A stretch of DNA of 64,000 nt from Ischnura elegans (GCF_921293095.1 NC_060246.1:139376198-139440197), one strand, 5' to 3'. Shown: positions 44,716 to 56,645, counted from the stretch's first letter. Notes: generated by a model from the sequence alone, not told the origin. Made by a program: numbers and translations.

Positions 44716-46183
44716 TATGTATTGAGTTTGTATTCTACCAGTTTCCAATTTTAATTCTACAATTTTATGATGACTTCTTTAATTTATACTCCAATGGCAG
44801 TCAGGTGTTCCCTGTCTGACTTGAGTATCTGTGGTCAGATTTTGGATGCATGCAGCAGATATTCATCAAACAACATATATGTGCCATATTTGTAATTTAT
44901 TATTATGGCTGTAGAGCAACATGGCTATAGGTCCATACATTCACGTGAAGTACTTTACACCGAATAGGTTATTTTTTCCACTCTCTCTACTTTAACTATC
45001 CAAGCTCTTTATAATAATATTAAATATTTTACACAACTTTAGGACAAATATCCACAGGAAAGAATGAAAACAAAAAAAACATCAAAACAGGGGGAATTGA
45101 CTGGTTTTCACTTGATTGTATTCCCAAGTGGATGGCCTCATATTAGTCCTGCGTAAGGCTTGCTGGTATGAAATGTTTTCTAGTGTTTTGGAGGAAAGAC
45201 AAAACTGATCACTATCCCAGCCAGCACAAAAGTTACCTAATTTAGATGGAAACTATTTGAGTAATATATGGAACCAATGAAATACAGATATCCTCCCTGA
45301 TTACGGAGGATAAAAAGCTAGGGGGCATAACCAGGCACTGAAAAAGGAAATTTCCAACTAACCACAGTATGATTGTGGTTGATTATGGTGAAAGCTAGGG
45401 TGAGGCCTATCCTAACCTATCCTAATCAAACCTCCCATTGTATCACTTAGTGAGTAAATTTCATTGATCTCATTAATCAATTTAGCATCAGCGGTACTAT
45501 TTCTTCAGCCTTAATAAAGAAATCCGGCGGCCCATTTTACCGCCAACAGCACACAAAGAACACGAAAAAAGAAGGCTAGACAAGTACTTATAATTCTGGA
45601 CAAGTAATACTACATGCATGTTGAGCTGCTAAGTCGTTAGCAGTGAGTCTGAGGTGCATAATCCAGAACTAATACGGGTGAAGAATTCCTGCAAACAATA
45701 CATCTGTCGTAAACATTCCTAAAAGCGAAATGCTTAAATTGGTAATCTCACCTTTTCAAAGTAAATCTCGTATTTGAAATCTTTCAGGGTCCCGCCAACT
45801 GAGTGGTGTGACGAATGAAACGTGACAAGCGCAAGCAGCTATACAACAGCGAATCGAATTAAATAACGAAGATAGTTCACGTAACAGACGAAATCGACGA
45901 AATTGAAGGTCAGTTCCTTATTATCTCAAACATCTCAACATTCTTTGTCTATAGGTCAAAGTTTATGCCTTGATTAATGCTGATCTTTTAAAATAGAAAA
46001 AAATCAATGCCATTTGCTCATAACAAAGCTAATCCTGCTGTTAGTTGCGTTGAGCCCAAGCCGCATAGAGAACATCGGTAAGTTTATTTAAGCGAAATTT
46101 TATGTTTTCTTTCTAGCTTGCATCGGTGAAATACTCATTCGCCAAGTTCAATATAACAAGCTCGTCTGTCCTGTTTGATAATC
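44716..46183. other. SOD2 upstream region
   Basis: No coding signal and no TE boundary recognised. The last few hundred bases should hold the SOD2 promoter and 5' UTR; no TATA box or clear start site was identified. Confidence 0.4.
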
Positions 46184-46215
46184 ATGCTGCGGTCTGCTGT
46201 TGCTAACGTTTACCG
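46184..46215 (+). CDS. SOD2: SOD2 coding exon 1 (targeting peptide)
   Basis: ATG CTG CGG... encodes [10 protein letters not shown] plus the first two bases of an Arg codon, then donor CG|GTATGA. This start gives a classic mitochondrial presequence and fits the exon 2 phase. The ATG at 46276 lies in the intron just before the acceptor. Confidence 0.82.
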
Positions 46216-49200
46216 GTATGAACATTACAATTTTTGACTTACTTCCACATTAATGATTGGTAGTGAATACATAAAATGATAATTTCCAGATGTGGAAGGA
46301 ATTCCGGATCGCATGTAAGCAAGAGATTCAAGCACTGCCTGCCTGATCTGCCCTACGATTTCAATGCCTTGGAACCTGTGATCAGTGCAGAAATAATGAA
46401 GTTACACCATGGAAAGCACCATGCGACTTATGTCACTAATTTAAACGTAGCAGAGGAGAAATTGCATGAGGCAAAGGCCAAAAGTATGTTTGCAATCAAA
46501 TGTGACACCGATTCAGTTAGTTCGCAGTAATAATAAATTTGTGATGTGTATTTCAGATGATGTGTCTGCGATTATTGCTCTTGCTCCAGCTTTGAAATTC
46601 AACGGTGGGGGACACATAAATCACTCAATTTTCTGGAGTAATCTGTCTCCCAACGGTGGTGGTGAGCCAAGCGGTTAGTAATTTTTTCATTTTTAAGGAG
46701 AGTGTTTTAAATTTGAATTTTGATGCATGAAAACTATATGTCACGAGGAAATTTTCACTAAATTAATAATTGTCGATGCTGATTACAACAATCTTGTACG
46801 ATTACCTCAGCCTCAACTAAGGTATCATAAAATTAATACGGAAAAATAAACTGCCGACAGAATTGTGTTACAGAATGCAAAATCTGAAGGAATGTGAAAT
46901 TTACCCACTCCATGTTAAAGAAAGGTTTAATTTTAAATGCAGCATGCAGTTAACAATTATCGCAATTCCATCGCGCTTTCCCAGATTCAGCTAAAAATAT
47001 TGTCTAATTTTTTGGGTGAGTTCATTCACACCCCTCTTCACATTTCAGGATGCTGAATAGAAATGTGCAACATAACGAAGGCAGTGGAGTAGCAAAAAAG
47101 ACAGGGTCATTTTTTATTAATTTTTTGGTGTTTTCACTCGAAGGAGCATAACCATAAAGGCACGTAATAGGAACTATATTTAGTCCAAAAAGGTTCCAAT
47201 TGAAACTAGGTTAACTAGAAAAGGCACCAATGCAATTGCAAAATGTTGAGTTTAGTTATGGACTATAAGACTTTGAAGTGGGATGCGTGAAAGCATTCCC
47301 TTTCGTTAATGTGATTACCTCAAATGCCTGGGTGGTTTTTTTAGAGGAGCGAGGTAAGCACAACTGTGGAGATATGAAGTGAAACACTTTGCAGTTACAG
47401 CTTTGAAACTGTGGAGACCATTAATGGTCATAAAAGAGGGAAGTTGGGCTAGCTGTGCCTTGCTCTTTTTATCAGGACCATTCTTTGAGCTCAAGTTTGG
47501 TAAAGCATATTTTCTGTAGGATTATTGAGTGGTGAAAGGTGATTAATTGCAGAGGAAGAATGGCTCCATCTTGGCTCATCAAAAACCAGTCCCTTTGTTG
47601 AAAATTCATAACCTTTCATTGTATTTATTCCTTTTATTGTATTTATATTTCACCATTCATTGTATTGATGCATAAATTGCTCCTTTGTTGGAGTATCATG
47701 TATAAATAATTTTTTAGCTTGCCAACTGGTTTTATAAAAATTATAAATTATGTAGTGTGGCAATATTATGCTTGAATGGTGTGGGAAATTGTTGAGCCTC
47801 GCCAATTTCAGTTAGTGCTGCCTGTTTGCATGCCACAGAGACAATACGACATCATTTAGATGCCAGCCACTGTTTCTGTTTTGAAACATTGGGTAGAACA
47901 AATGTGATCGCATCCGTTCATCTTGGCGGTTTGCGAGAGTGATTTTTGATCGTGATTCATTGTGGGCCATTGTATTTCTCTATTTAACTCAACTTTGGAT
48001 AGTGTCCCAGGCACTAGTTAAAGTCAGAAAAAGGTCTAGGGAATGGGAAGGTGGATACTGAATGAGAGGACTCTCACCCAGTATCCATCCTGAGGAGAGG
48101 GATAAAGGACTGTGGAATAATGCAGCCGTGGACTCTTTTTCACTCATTGTCTTCCAGGCTGATGAAAAATTTCCCCAGTCATTAAACTGTTTTTATGTTG
48201 CGTTTTGGTTGTTTTAACCATTTACTGGAGTGCTCACATTAGTATAAGTTTAATCAAGTATACAAGTACAGCAGATAAGTATTGCCATCATTGAATTTTA
48301 AACACAAAAAGTAAAAACAAAATTAAATTTTCATCAATGCCTTTGATTTTGATTATTCTAGATATAGGAGCTAGGCCTGTAAATTCCGTACATGGAAATC
48401 ATTCATTTTTCTCCCATATCTTTTGAGTAGCATGTATGCCGAAATTTTTCTAGGTCAACATTCACTAAAAATTAATAAAAGTAACTAGGTTCTGTTATGA
48501 TAAGATTTCTGAAGTACGGTTATCTCTCAAAACTTTACACTGTGCTTCTTATTTTTATTTCATAAATAGGGTGGTTTCCTATTATTTTTTATTGCCTAAA
48601 TCGAAAGATTATTACTCCTGGAGTACGTATTTCATGTTTTTAGATTTTTAAATGACTATATCTATTTTTTGCGGTAAATGAAAAGTGAAAATTTTCAAGC
48701 ACGTGAAAATGTGACGGGTAAGTATGAATGCCGGGAAAACTCCCGCGTGACGTCGTTCTGGTTCCCACTGCCGCAAGGGAGGTGACCTTGGGGTGAGGCT
48801 CTGAGCGCTGATACGACGCAGGATGCTTGCAGGTAGCAGAGTACCATGCTAACTGGTAGCGCTTGGCTTAAATAAGGATTATTAATACCTTATCAAACGA
48901 AGAAAACTTTATAATCTCTATCGTAATGGATAAGGAAGGATCATGGATAAGGAAGACTACATCAATAAGTGCTACGATTTCATCAAGAATAACCAAATTA
49001 TAAAACTTACAGGGGATCCAACGACAAATTTTCAACAGATTGTGAAAAAATCCCTCAACTCCGCCCCTAGGCTTATCAAACCCAGCGAAGTTTACAAATT
49101 GACAACGATCAATCCAAGAGCCCCCTATTTTTTCGGCCTCCCCAAAATACATAAAGTGAACGTTCCCGTACGGCCAGTGATCTCCAGTGTGAAAGCTCCT

Positions 49201-52200
49201 TCCAGAAAACTCGCAGCCTTTCTAAATTCTTGTTTTAGGGAGTTGACCAATTTTCAGTCTAAGTTTGGAGTGAGAAACACGAAAGACTTTTGTGATCAAC
49301 TCTCCAAGAAAACTCCTCCCCCCGGTAAATACATTCTGGTGTCTTTTGATGTGAAAAATCTTTTCACTAGTGTCCCGGCCTTGGAAGCAGTTGAAGCGGC
49401 AGAAAGAATTCTTTCTAATACGGGAACTGTAACATCAGTAATCAGTGATTTTGTGTCTCTTTTAAAAGTGTGCGTGGAACAAAATTATTTTAAATCCAAT
49501 GGTGAATACTATAGACAATTGGAAGGGCTAGCGATGGGTTCACCGTTGTCACCTCTCCTGGCTGACCTATTCATGGACGATTTTGAACAAAAACTGTTCA
49601 ACAGCGGTTCGGTAAACACCAAAAATATCTATTGCTGGTTCCGTTATGTGGATGACGTCTTTGCAATTTGGACGGGCACCGAAAGACAATTAGACATTTT
49701 TTTAACAAGTTTAAACAACCAGTGTGACAGAATTAAATTCACATGTGAAAAAGAAGCGAGTGGTAAGTTGAATTTCCTTGATGTGACTGTTTCCAAAAGT
49801 GCTAAGTGTTTTGAATTTGCTATTTTTAGAAAAACCACCACCACTGATCATGTAATCCCCAGTGACTCCCGCCATCACATTTCCCAAAAGTTGTCGACGT
49901 ATCACTTCTTGATAAATAGACTTCTTAATACATATCCCCCTATCGGAAGAGAACTTCAATAAGGAATTGGAAACGATCAAAGCAATAGCAGCAACGAATG
50001 GTTATAACAGATCTCTTGTGGATAAAATACTCGTAAAAAAACGCTCCCTAAGAGCACAAGAAATGTTATTCAGGCAAAGGGACTCAAAGGAGGAAAAATT
50101 TAAGTGGAGAAAGCTACCTTTCTACGGTGTTTTATCACAAAAAGTGAGCAACCTTTTCCCTAAAAACCTGTACAAGATTGCTTTTTATAACAACAATAAC
50201 CTGAAAAGATTATTTAATAACACTAAGGAAAGGAGTGACCCATTGGACAATAGTGGCATTTATTTATTGGAATGTAATGATTGCACTGCAGCGTATATCG
50301 GACAAACGGGCCGCACTTTCCGAAAGAGAGCGGAGGAACACAAGAGGAGTTTTCGGACTTGTAACCTCTCCCAATCCCACTTTGCCAAGCACTTGTGGGA
50401 GGAGAACCACAACAGTGATTTCATGCCAAAAATTCTGCACAGGGAGGAAAAAGGCAGAAGAATGAACAAGCTAGAAGAGTTGGAGATTAGAAGACTCATC
50501 AAGATACGTCCCCTTCTTAATGATATCCTTTTTGAGAACCTTTCCCCCCTCCTAATAGCCTCCCTGAACCTCACGGAAAAACCAACAACCCATAATCCTT
50601 CCCCTTCCCCCACTCCCACGGACACCCCTGTCATTACCTTAGTCACCAAAAACCTTCCGTTACTCCTGACCAACGGTCTTCCACACCCCACCCCTCTCCA
50701 ACTCTCACCACCCTCCCACAACGCCCAATCACACACCTCAGATTTCCCAGCCACCCCTTCCACCTACCTTCTTCCTCCCGATACCACATGATATATAAGG
50801 ATGTTTGTTTCTTTGTAGCCTTTGTACCTGATGATGACGCCGCTGCGTCGAAACTAGTAGTACCACAAAAATAAATTGGTGGATTTATACATAGTTTGTT
50901 CGCTTTTATTTATTTGAAGAAAACTTTCCGACCTTAGCCAGTTTTAATAGGTGATTATTAAGACATGTTTCCCTGAGCTCTGTGCCTCATGCATGCATTG
51001 GTAACTTCAGACGATGTAAAACTCCTATCTACTCGTATAGAAACTAGGTCCCTGTGCTGTCACGTGGAGTGGCATCGCATGGGTGCCAATCTGGCCTTTT
51101 TCAAATGAGTATAAAATGGACCCTTGCCATTCGTCTAAACCGGTATTTCTAAAACCAAATAATTTGTATATTAAGAATGTACTAATGGTGGGTAACGAAT
51201 CGCAATCAAGGCCTTTCGTTTTCTTTGATGAAGGAAACTACCCTATTCCCATTATGCAGGCACTGTTAGTAAAGGAGATCCCAAAGAAATTTCTGGATTT
51301 GTGAATGCAGTTCCTAAAAATGCAGTTAGGAAAACTTTATTTTGATGAAGCATACAGTGTTATATGTATTATTTTCTTGTGGAAAGAAAATGTGGCACTG
51401 CCTGTGAAAGACAATTTTCAATGAAATCCTATGTAATATTGAGTAAACATTTATGAATCTGAATGTGTAATTTCCTTCATTACATAATTGCTGATATGAC
51501 TTGATGAAAAAGTAAGCTGCAAATTTTGTTCAGTGTGTGTGATGATTTTTTAGGTGACCTCATGCAGGCTATATGCAGAGACTTTGGATCCTTTGAAAAC
51601 TTCAAGACCCAGCTACAAGCAACAGCTGTTGGAGTTCAAGGCTCAGGTTGGGGATGGCTTGGATTCAATAAGCAGAGCAAAAGACTTCAGTTAGCTGCTT
51701 GTGCTAACCAGGATCCTTTGGAAGCAACCACCGGTAACAAATTTAGAATTTCCTCTGTAGTGATTTATTTTAATTTTAAATGTGACTTAGGCATTTAAAC
51801 TAAATAACCCTGCTGCTTCTCAATACATAACCAAATGATGTTTGCTTTCAAAAGTTTCCCTGCATGCATGCATTTAATATCTGTTTTATTATTGCTTACC
51901 AGTGCTAGGTGTGAAAACTCCTGTTTTATCACATAACCAGCAATGCTTCCGCCTATTTATATGATACAATAGGGTTGTTTCCTATTATTTTTTTATTGCC
52001 TAAATCGAAAGATTATTACTCCTGGAGTACGTATTTCACGCTTTTAGATTTTTACATGACGATATCTATTTTTCGCGATTAAATGAAAAGTGAAAATTTT
52101 CAAGTGCGCGAAAACGCGACGCGTAAGTATGAATGCCGGGAAATCTCTCCGTGTGACGTATTTCTGGTTCCCGCTGCCGCCCTGTGAGGTGACCTTGAGG

Positions 52201-55200
52201 CGAGTTGAGCGCTGATACGACGCAGGCTGCTAGCGGGTAGCTGAGTACCCTGCTGGCTGGTAGCGCTTGGCTTATATAAGGATTATTAATACCTTATCAA
52301 ATGAAGAAAACTTTCCGACCTTAGCCAGTTTTAATAAGTGATTATTAAGACATGTTTCCCTGAGCTCTGTGCCTCATGCATGCATTGGTAACCTCAGACG
52401 ATGTATAACTCCTATCTTCTCGTGTAGAAACTAGGTCCCTGTGACGTCACGTGGAGTGGCATCGCATGGGCGCCGATCTGGTCGTTTTCAAATGAGGATA
52501 AAAATGGACCATTGCCATTCGTCTAAACCGGTATTTCTAAAACGAAATAATTTGTATATGTATTATGAATACAGTAATGGTGGGTAATGAATCGCAATCA
52601 ATGCCTTTCGTTTTCTTTGATGAAGGAAACTACCCTATTTGACATGAGGATGGAAGGGCCCAAGCAATTATGTGTATATACGAGTGAAGGTGGAGACCAC
52701 TGTGGTGTGTCAAGTAACAATTTTTTCACTTATGGTATGGTTGCACTAATTGCTCTATCTAGGGGTTACGTGGGCCACTAAAATGATACTGTAACTTATA
52801 ATGATGCTGTGGTTCACCGATGAAAGGGCGTCAGCAATTATTCTTCTCTTCAACTAGAGAAGAGGGCTGGACCTCTTCATCACACGAGTGAAGGTGGAGA
52901 ATACAGTGCCTGCAGTAGTCCTGAAAAGGAGACTTGTGGAGTGTAGGCTTCAGGGTTGTATTTTTAGGATCTATAAATGATATTACTGGAATTGTGATAT
53001 TACTGTGGCGGTGCATGTTTACATGCCTATGATAGAGATGAAGGTGGTAAAGAATACAAAGATATCATTGAAGTAGGTTATTAAACAGTTAAGAATTGGA
53101 AAAAAGGAATACTGTCATCAGCAAAGGTCAAAATTGAAAAATAAAAGGAGATAATGGAATAGTGAAATGAAATGGAAAAGGAGAAAGGCTTCTAAAAAAG
53201 TAATAAGAAATATAATAATATGTAATGATTTCATTTCTGTAAGTTACGAAGTAATATAGAAGTGTAGAAATAAGTAAATAAATACATACATACATACATA
53301 GTTGTCAACACTTGCTTTACATCACTGGGAATTACTAGTCTTATCAGCTATTTTATAATAGTACAGAAAAAAGTATGAAAGGAGGTGACTGAAAAATCAG
53401 TAAAGACTAGTGATGGGTCGGTTCGGTTCCTCGATTCTTCGATTCCTCGATTCTCGGCCAAGAATCGGAATCGAAAATGAGTACTTGCCAATGTGAAAAA
53501 TCGATTCCGATTCCAGTAGTACTTCGGACCACAAATTTAAATATGACCGCGTTTCCAACAGTAATTTGAAAGTTCGAGTAGAGTCGAGTAGTTGGTACTT
53601 TTATGCGCTTAAGTAGTTGGTACTCGACTCGAGCGTTTCGAGTAGCATTGCAAATGTCGAGTAAGTTACGGTTACAGGGCTTTCGAGGCTAGTAGGTCCA
53701 GCAATCTGCCGACAGGAAGTGCTATCATGAAACTCATGTAGTAATACAGTTTTTAAAGCCGATAAGTCATTCCAATGTCTTGGCTTGGTAGTTTTAGCTT
53801 GGTGTACACTCTACAGTTGTCGACGTGGGCGCCGAATAGTGATGAGCGATATATCGCTAACTGTGATTGAATCACCGTTACTGAAAAGTAGCAGTCACTG
53901 TCGGTGATTCAATATTCGAAATCACCGTGATCGGTGATTCAATCACTGGATTCGGTGATGATAGCGCTGGCTACTAACAAGTGATATGCGATATATCGCC
54001 ACCTGTGATTGAATAGAAGTAGCCGATCACTGCCGGTGACAAAATCACCGAATGCTCGAAATCACTGCCCGTCACTGCCGGTGATTGAATCACCGAATGC
54101 TCGAAATCACTGCCGGTGACTAAATCACCAAATACTCGAAATCACTGCGACTGTGAATACGGTGAAGTTAGCTTCGGCAGCTACCATGATGCTACCAACA
54201 GTAAAATAACGACGTCTTATTCATATTTAATGATAAATAAGACATTCTGTGCGAAATATACAGCTGAAGCTTTGAATTATGATGGTTTGATTATAAATAC
54301 GTACAAAAAATGATTGCCCCTTATCAATTCTTCTACCACATCAAATTTACTTTATTGTTGTAATATATACTCGGAATCAGAACTATTCCCTCAAAAAAAT
54401 ATTTTGTCTAATTTTACAACTTTCTATAAGTTTATTTGTTCCTATTGAGAAGAGCTCATTCCTTGGAATTGGACAAAGTAGCAGGAATAGCAGCGCCACA
54501 AATCACCGATGACTTTAAAGAGTGATTCACCTCGGTGATCGCAATCACAGTTAAGAATCACCGTTACTGATGAGTAGCAGTCACAGGTAACGAAGTGATC
54601 CGAAAATCGTTCCGCTCATCACTAGCGCCGAATACCTTTACGCCAGCCGCGGCGGCCGATCGTCTTCCGACCCGGCGCACACCGCGGTGCACCGGTCCGA
54701 AATCGGAAAATGCTGGAATCAAGTCCAAAATCACCTTTTTGGGGGATAGAGGCTTGAAACTTAGCGGAAATACTCATAAATCATTACCAGATACATACTT
54801 ATATGCCATTTTACCTAAATACGACGCTTTAGTGATGATACAGTGGCCCAAACATGACCAACTTTTCAAAACCACGCGCGATCTCGTTAGTCCTCGAAAA
54901 TTTTTAAATTTATCCAGGTGGTGTTGCGTTGGTATGATTTTTATGGAATGAAGGACGCAATATTCCTTACACCTGGTGCTTTTTCTATACTTCCAATGAC
55001 TTTTGAAGATTTTGGCTTTCATCGGTCTGGTTTTACAACGCGAAATGGTCGACCCGTTTTTCACTTGAAATTTGACATAAGTAGAAACTATCTTTCGTTT
55101 GCGAAAAATATAACTCGGAAAATTTGAACCACAATATAAAGTAGAGATTTCTAAAAAGTACTAAGCAGAAATCTAACTTGGAAAAACACTTTTGCGAAGA

Positions 55201-56645
55201 AGGAAATAAGAGCGATTTTTTAATCGCGCGTCAAGGCTGAGCTACACGCCGCGGAACTCGGTAGCTGAGGCCGATTTTTCAAGTTTTTAAAAACTTTAGT
55301 CTTGAAAATCGTCATTTAAAGCACGGATAATCGTCTTCATTGACTTAAAAAACTAAAATGAGGGTGTTAAAAAGGGTTATATATAGATCGACTTGACCAT
55401 TTAACGCATTACTCGATTGAAAATACTAAGGATTGGATATTTTTCGGGAACCATCCCACGCATAAGAAATATGGCTCGGGTATTGAAGTAAAGTGAAGAG
55501 ATTAATTCGGCATGCTTAAGAGAGAGGAAAATGAACTGTTTCCTCGAAAGGCAACAGCCGATTTTTCCCTCTCCGCCTTCGCAGAGGTGAGTCGGGGGGA
55601 AAGCAAGAGTTTTCATATCACAAGGCATCTTTTAGCCTTTTTTAATACTGCGTCCGTCAAATGTGATATTCATTTGTAGCGTTTAGTTTCTTTCTTGAAC
55701 TTAAAAAAGCAAGAGTTTTAAGGTTGATTAAACGACGAGAGAAGTATAGGTATTTTTTGCTCTACAAAACTAAAGCTAAGTTCTTTGGTTCATTTGCTTA
55801 GGCAACTTGAGTTCCATGAGGTTTCAAGATCCACAAAGATCGATGATATGCTTCAAGTTTCCGAAATATTGCAATTTTGGAAGGAAAGTACTTTCCCAGT
55901 CACACAATTACGTAGCAAAAGGCAATTTTCTGCGGGCAGTAATACTGTAACATGGAGACATTAAAAACCTGCTGGCTGAGCATGAGCATGTTGGTTTTTC
56001 TGCATGAGAATTTGAAAGGGCCAAATATTACACGATTCATATAAGCAGTATTTAATCTTAATTATAACTGTGAATATGACTTTACTCAGGGCTCTCCCTT
56101 GTATTTATAAGTGGTCTTTTTCTTGGAGCCTATGTCGTCAGAATCGATGGAATCGGTATCGGTAGAATCGGAATCGAAATGTCAGAATCGGAATCGGGAT
56201 TGGAATCGATAAAATTTTGGAATCGACCCATCACTAGTAAAGACTTATGGAAACATATTAGAAGTAGATTACAATGAACAGAAACAGAAGTTAGTGGGAG
56301 AAAAGAGAGCAAAGAAAAGGAGCCTCAATATTAGGAGCAGCATTTGGGGTTCTGTGGGTGAATGGCCATCTGAAATTGATGTTCCTGCAAAGTTTATTCA
56401 ATAGTTACATTTCACCAATTGCTGGTGTAATTTCTGATATAAATTTGCATGAATGTGACTTGACTTTTTGATACATATAAATTTCTTTGATTTCAGGTCT
56501 TGTGCCCCTTTTTGGAATTGATGTGTGGGAGCATGCATACTATCTGCAGTACAAGAATGTTAGACCTGACTATGTGAAAAATATTTTTAATATTGCTAAC
56601 TGGAAAGATGTGGAAGCAAGATTTAACCAAGCCCAGTGCAGCTGA
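46184..56645 (+). CDS. SOD2: Mitochondrial manganese superoxide dismutase, five coding exons
   Basis: Exons are 46184-46215, 46290-46483, 46557-46673, 51554-51733 and 56497-56645, with GT-AG junctions and matching phases. They give 223 residues plus a stop. The enzyme converts superoxide to hydrogen peroxide and oxygen in the mitochondrial matrix. Residues 1-24 ([11 protein letters not shown]...) form a basic targeting peptide; the mature chain starts [10 protein letters not shown]. Mature numbering matches the human enzyme: metal ligands His26 (in KLHHGKHH), His74 (in HINHSIFW), Asp159 and His163 (in DVWEHAYY) are all present, as is Gln143 (in ANQDPL), typical of Mn enzymes. Mature length is 199 against about 198 in human. 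Introns 3 and 4 are enlarged by transposons; the exons are intact. Confidence 0.95.
46290..46483 (+). CDS. SOD2: SOD2 coding exon 2
   Basis: Acceptor AATTTCCAG, donor CAAAA|GTATGT, phase 1. It carries the mature N-terminus and the first metal-ligand helix. Confidence 0.92.
46557..46673 (+). CDS. SOD2: SOD2 coding exon 3
   Basis: Acceptor GTATTTCAG, donor AGCG|GTTAGT. It carries [13 protein letters not shown] with the second ligand His and the SPNGGGEP turn. Confidence 0.95.
48943..49962 (+). pseudogene. Penelope reverse transcriptase (PLE2), frameshifted
   Basis: 339 codons. N-terminal segment with [12 protein letters not shown] and RPVISS (about residues 64-91). Motif A is [11 protein letters not shown] (about 136-146), motif [18 protein letters not shown] (about 196-212) and the YVDD box is in [11 protein letters not shown] (about 231-241). 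The frame ends early at TAA because of a one-base change in the run CCCCC at about 49935; the adjacent frame continues the protein into the endonuclease. Confidence 0.87.
49967..50791 (+). pseudogene. Penelope GIY-YIG endonuclease part (PLE2)
   Basis: 274 codons continuing the PLE2 protein after the frameshift. The GIY-YIG signature is in [19 protein letters not shown] (about residues 97-115), followed by [17 protein letters not shown] and a Glu-bearing [10 protein letters not shown]. The last 65 residues are Pro/Thr/Ser-rich, which the PLE1 protein lacks. Confidence 0.87.
50824..50863 (+). ncRNA. Hammerhead ribozyme motif in PLE2 3' region
   Basis: Reading 5' to 3': GTAC (stem I), canonical core CTGATGA (50828-50834), one unpaired T, stem II GACGC/GCGTC with loop CGCT, GAAA (50850-50853), a minimal stem III (A-C with G-T, loop TA), cleavage triplet GTA (50857-50859), then GTAC closing stem I. 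All core bases are present. The two-pair stem III is the minimal form known from Penelope elements. The extra T after the core is shared by other motifs in this window. Confidence 0.65.
51554..51733 (+). CDS. SOD2: SOD2 coding exon 4
   Basis: Acceptor TTTTTTAG, donor ACCG|GTAACA. It encodes the segment with [11 protein letters not shown] and ANQDPL including Gln143. It lies 4.9 kb after exon 3 because intron 3 holds a MITE and a Penelope insertion. Confidence 0.95.
51968..52639. mobile_element. AATAGGG-ended MITE, copy C
   Basis: Uninterrupted copy of 672 bp with ends AATAGGGTTGTTTCC and GGAAACTACCCTATT, in SOD2 intron 4. Non-coding. It serves as the empty-site reference for the PLE2 insertion in copy B. 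Confidence 0.75.
52640..53399. other. SOD2 intron 4 segment
   Basis: No gene. A CATA simple repeat lies at about 53285-53301. Nothing else recognised. Confidence 0.5.
53408..56236 (-). mobile_element. Non-autonomous hAT element, copy 2, interrupted
   Basis: Ends TAGTGATGGGTCG and CGACCCATCACTA with a perfect 8-bp duplication GTAAAGAC (53400-53407 and 56237-56244). Its sequence lines up with copy 1 (12283-14544) in the opposite orientation, including the GAATCG-rich subterminal zones and the AGCTCAGCCTTGACGCGCG phrase in reverse complement. A second hAT element is inserted at 53837-54624. It lies in SOD2 intron 4. No transposase. Confidence 0.87.
53837..54624. mobile_element. 788-bp hAT-like element nested in hAT copy 2
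   Basis: Ends TAGTGATGAGCG and CGCTCATCACTA, flanked by a perfect 8-bp duplication GCGCCGAA (53829-53836 and 54625-54632). The interior holds repeated phrases such as AATCACCGAATGCTCGAAATC and CACTGCCGGTGA, about three units of roughly 45-50 bp, likely transposase-binding clusters. No open frame of note. Its ends share TAGTGATG with the host element. Confidence 0.85.
56497..56645 (+). CDS. SOD2: SOD2 coding exon 5
   Basis: Acceptor TGATTTCAG. It encodes [16 protein letters not shown] with Asp159 and His163 and ends ...QAQCS, TGA at 56643-56645. It lies 4.8 kb after exon 4 because of transposons in intron 4. Confidence 0.95.

Larger units (their letters stand above)
48911..50915 (+). mobile_element. 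Penelope-like element, single 5'-truncated copy (PLE2)
   Basis: It is inserted in MITE copy B with a perfect 12-bp duplication GAAGAAAACTTT (48899-48910 and 50916-50927). The uninterrupted target can be read from copy C (ATGAAGAAAACTTTCC), which confirms the boundaries. It contains the reverse transcriptase, the GIY-YIG nuclease and a 3' region with a hammerhead motif. It has no inverted second copy, unlike PLE1. Confidence 0.88.
48565..51247. mobile_element. AATAGGG-ended MITE, copy B, split by a Penelope insertion
   Basis: The inverted ends AATAGGGTGGTTTCC and GGAAACTACCCTATT are separated by a sequence that lines up with copy C, except for a Penelope element inserted after 48910. Removing the insertion and one duplication gives about 670 bp. 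It lies in SOD2 intron 3. Confidence 0.75.

Noticed and set aside
46276..46289. Alternative SOD2 start at ATG 46276
   Set aside because: It sits in the last bases of intron 1; the upstream ATG at 46184 gives a proper targeting peptide and a phase-matched splice.
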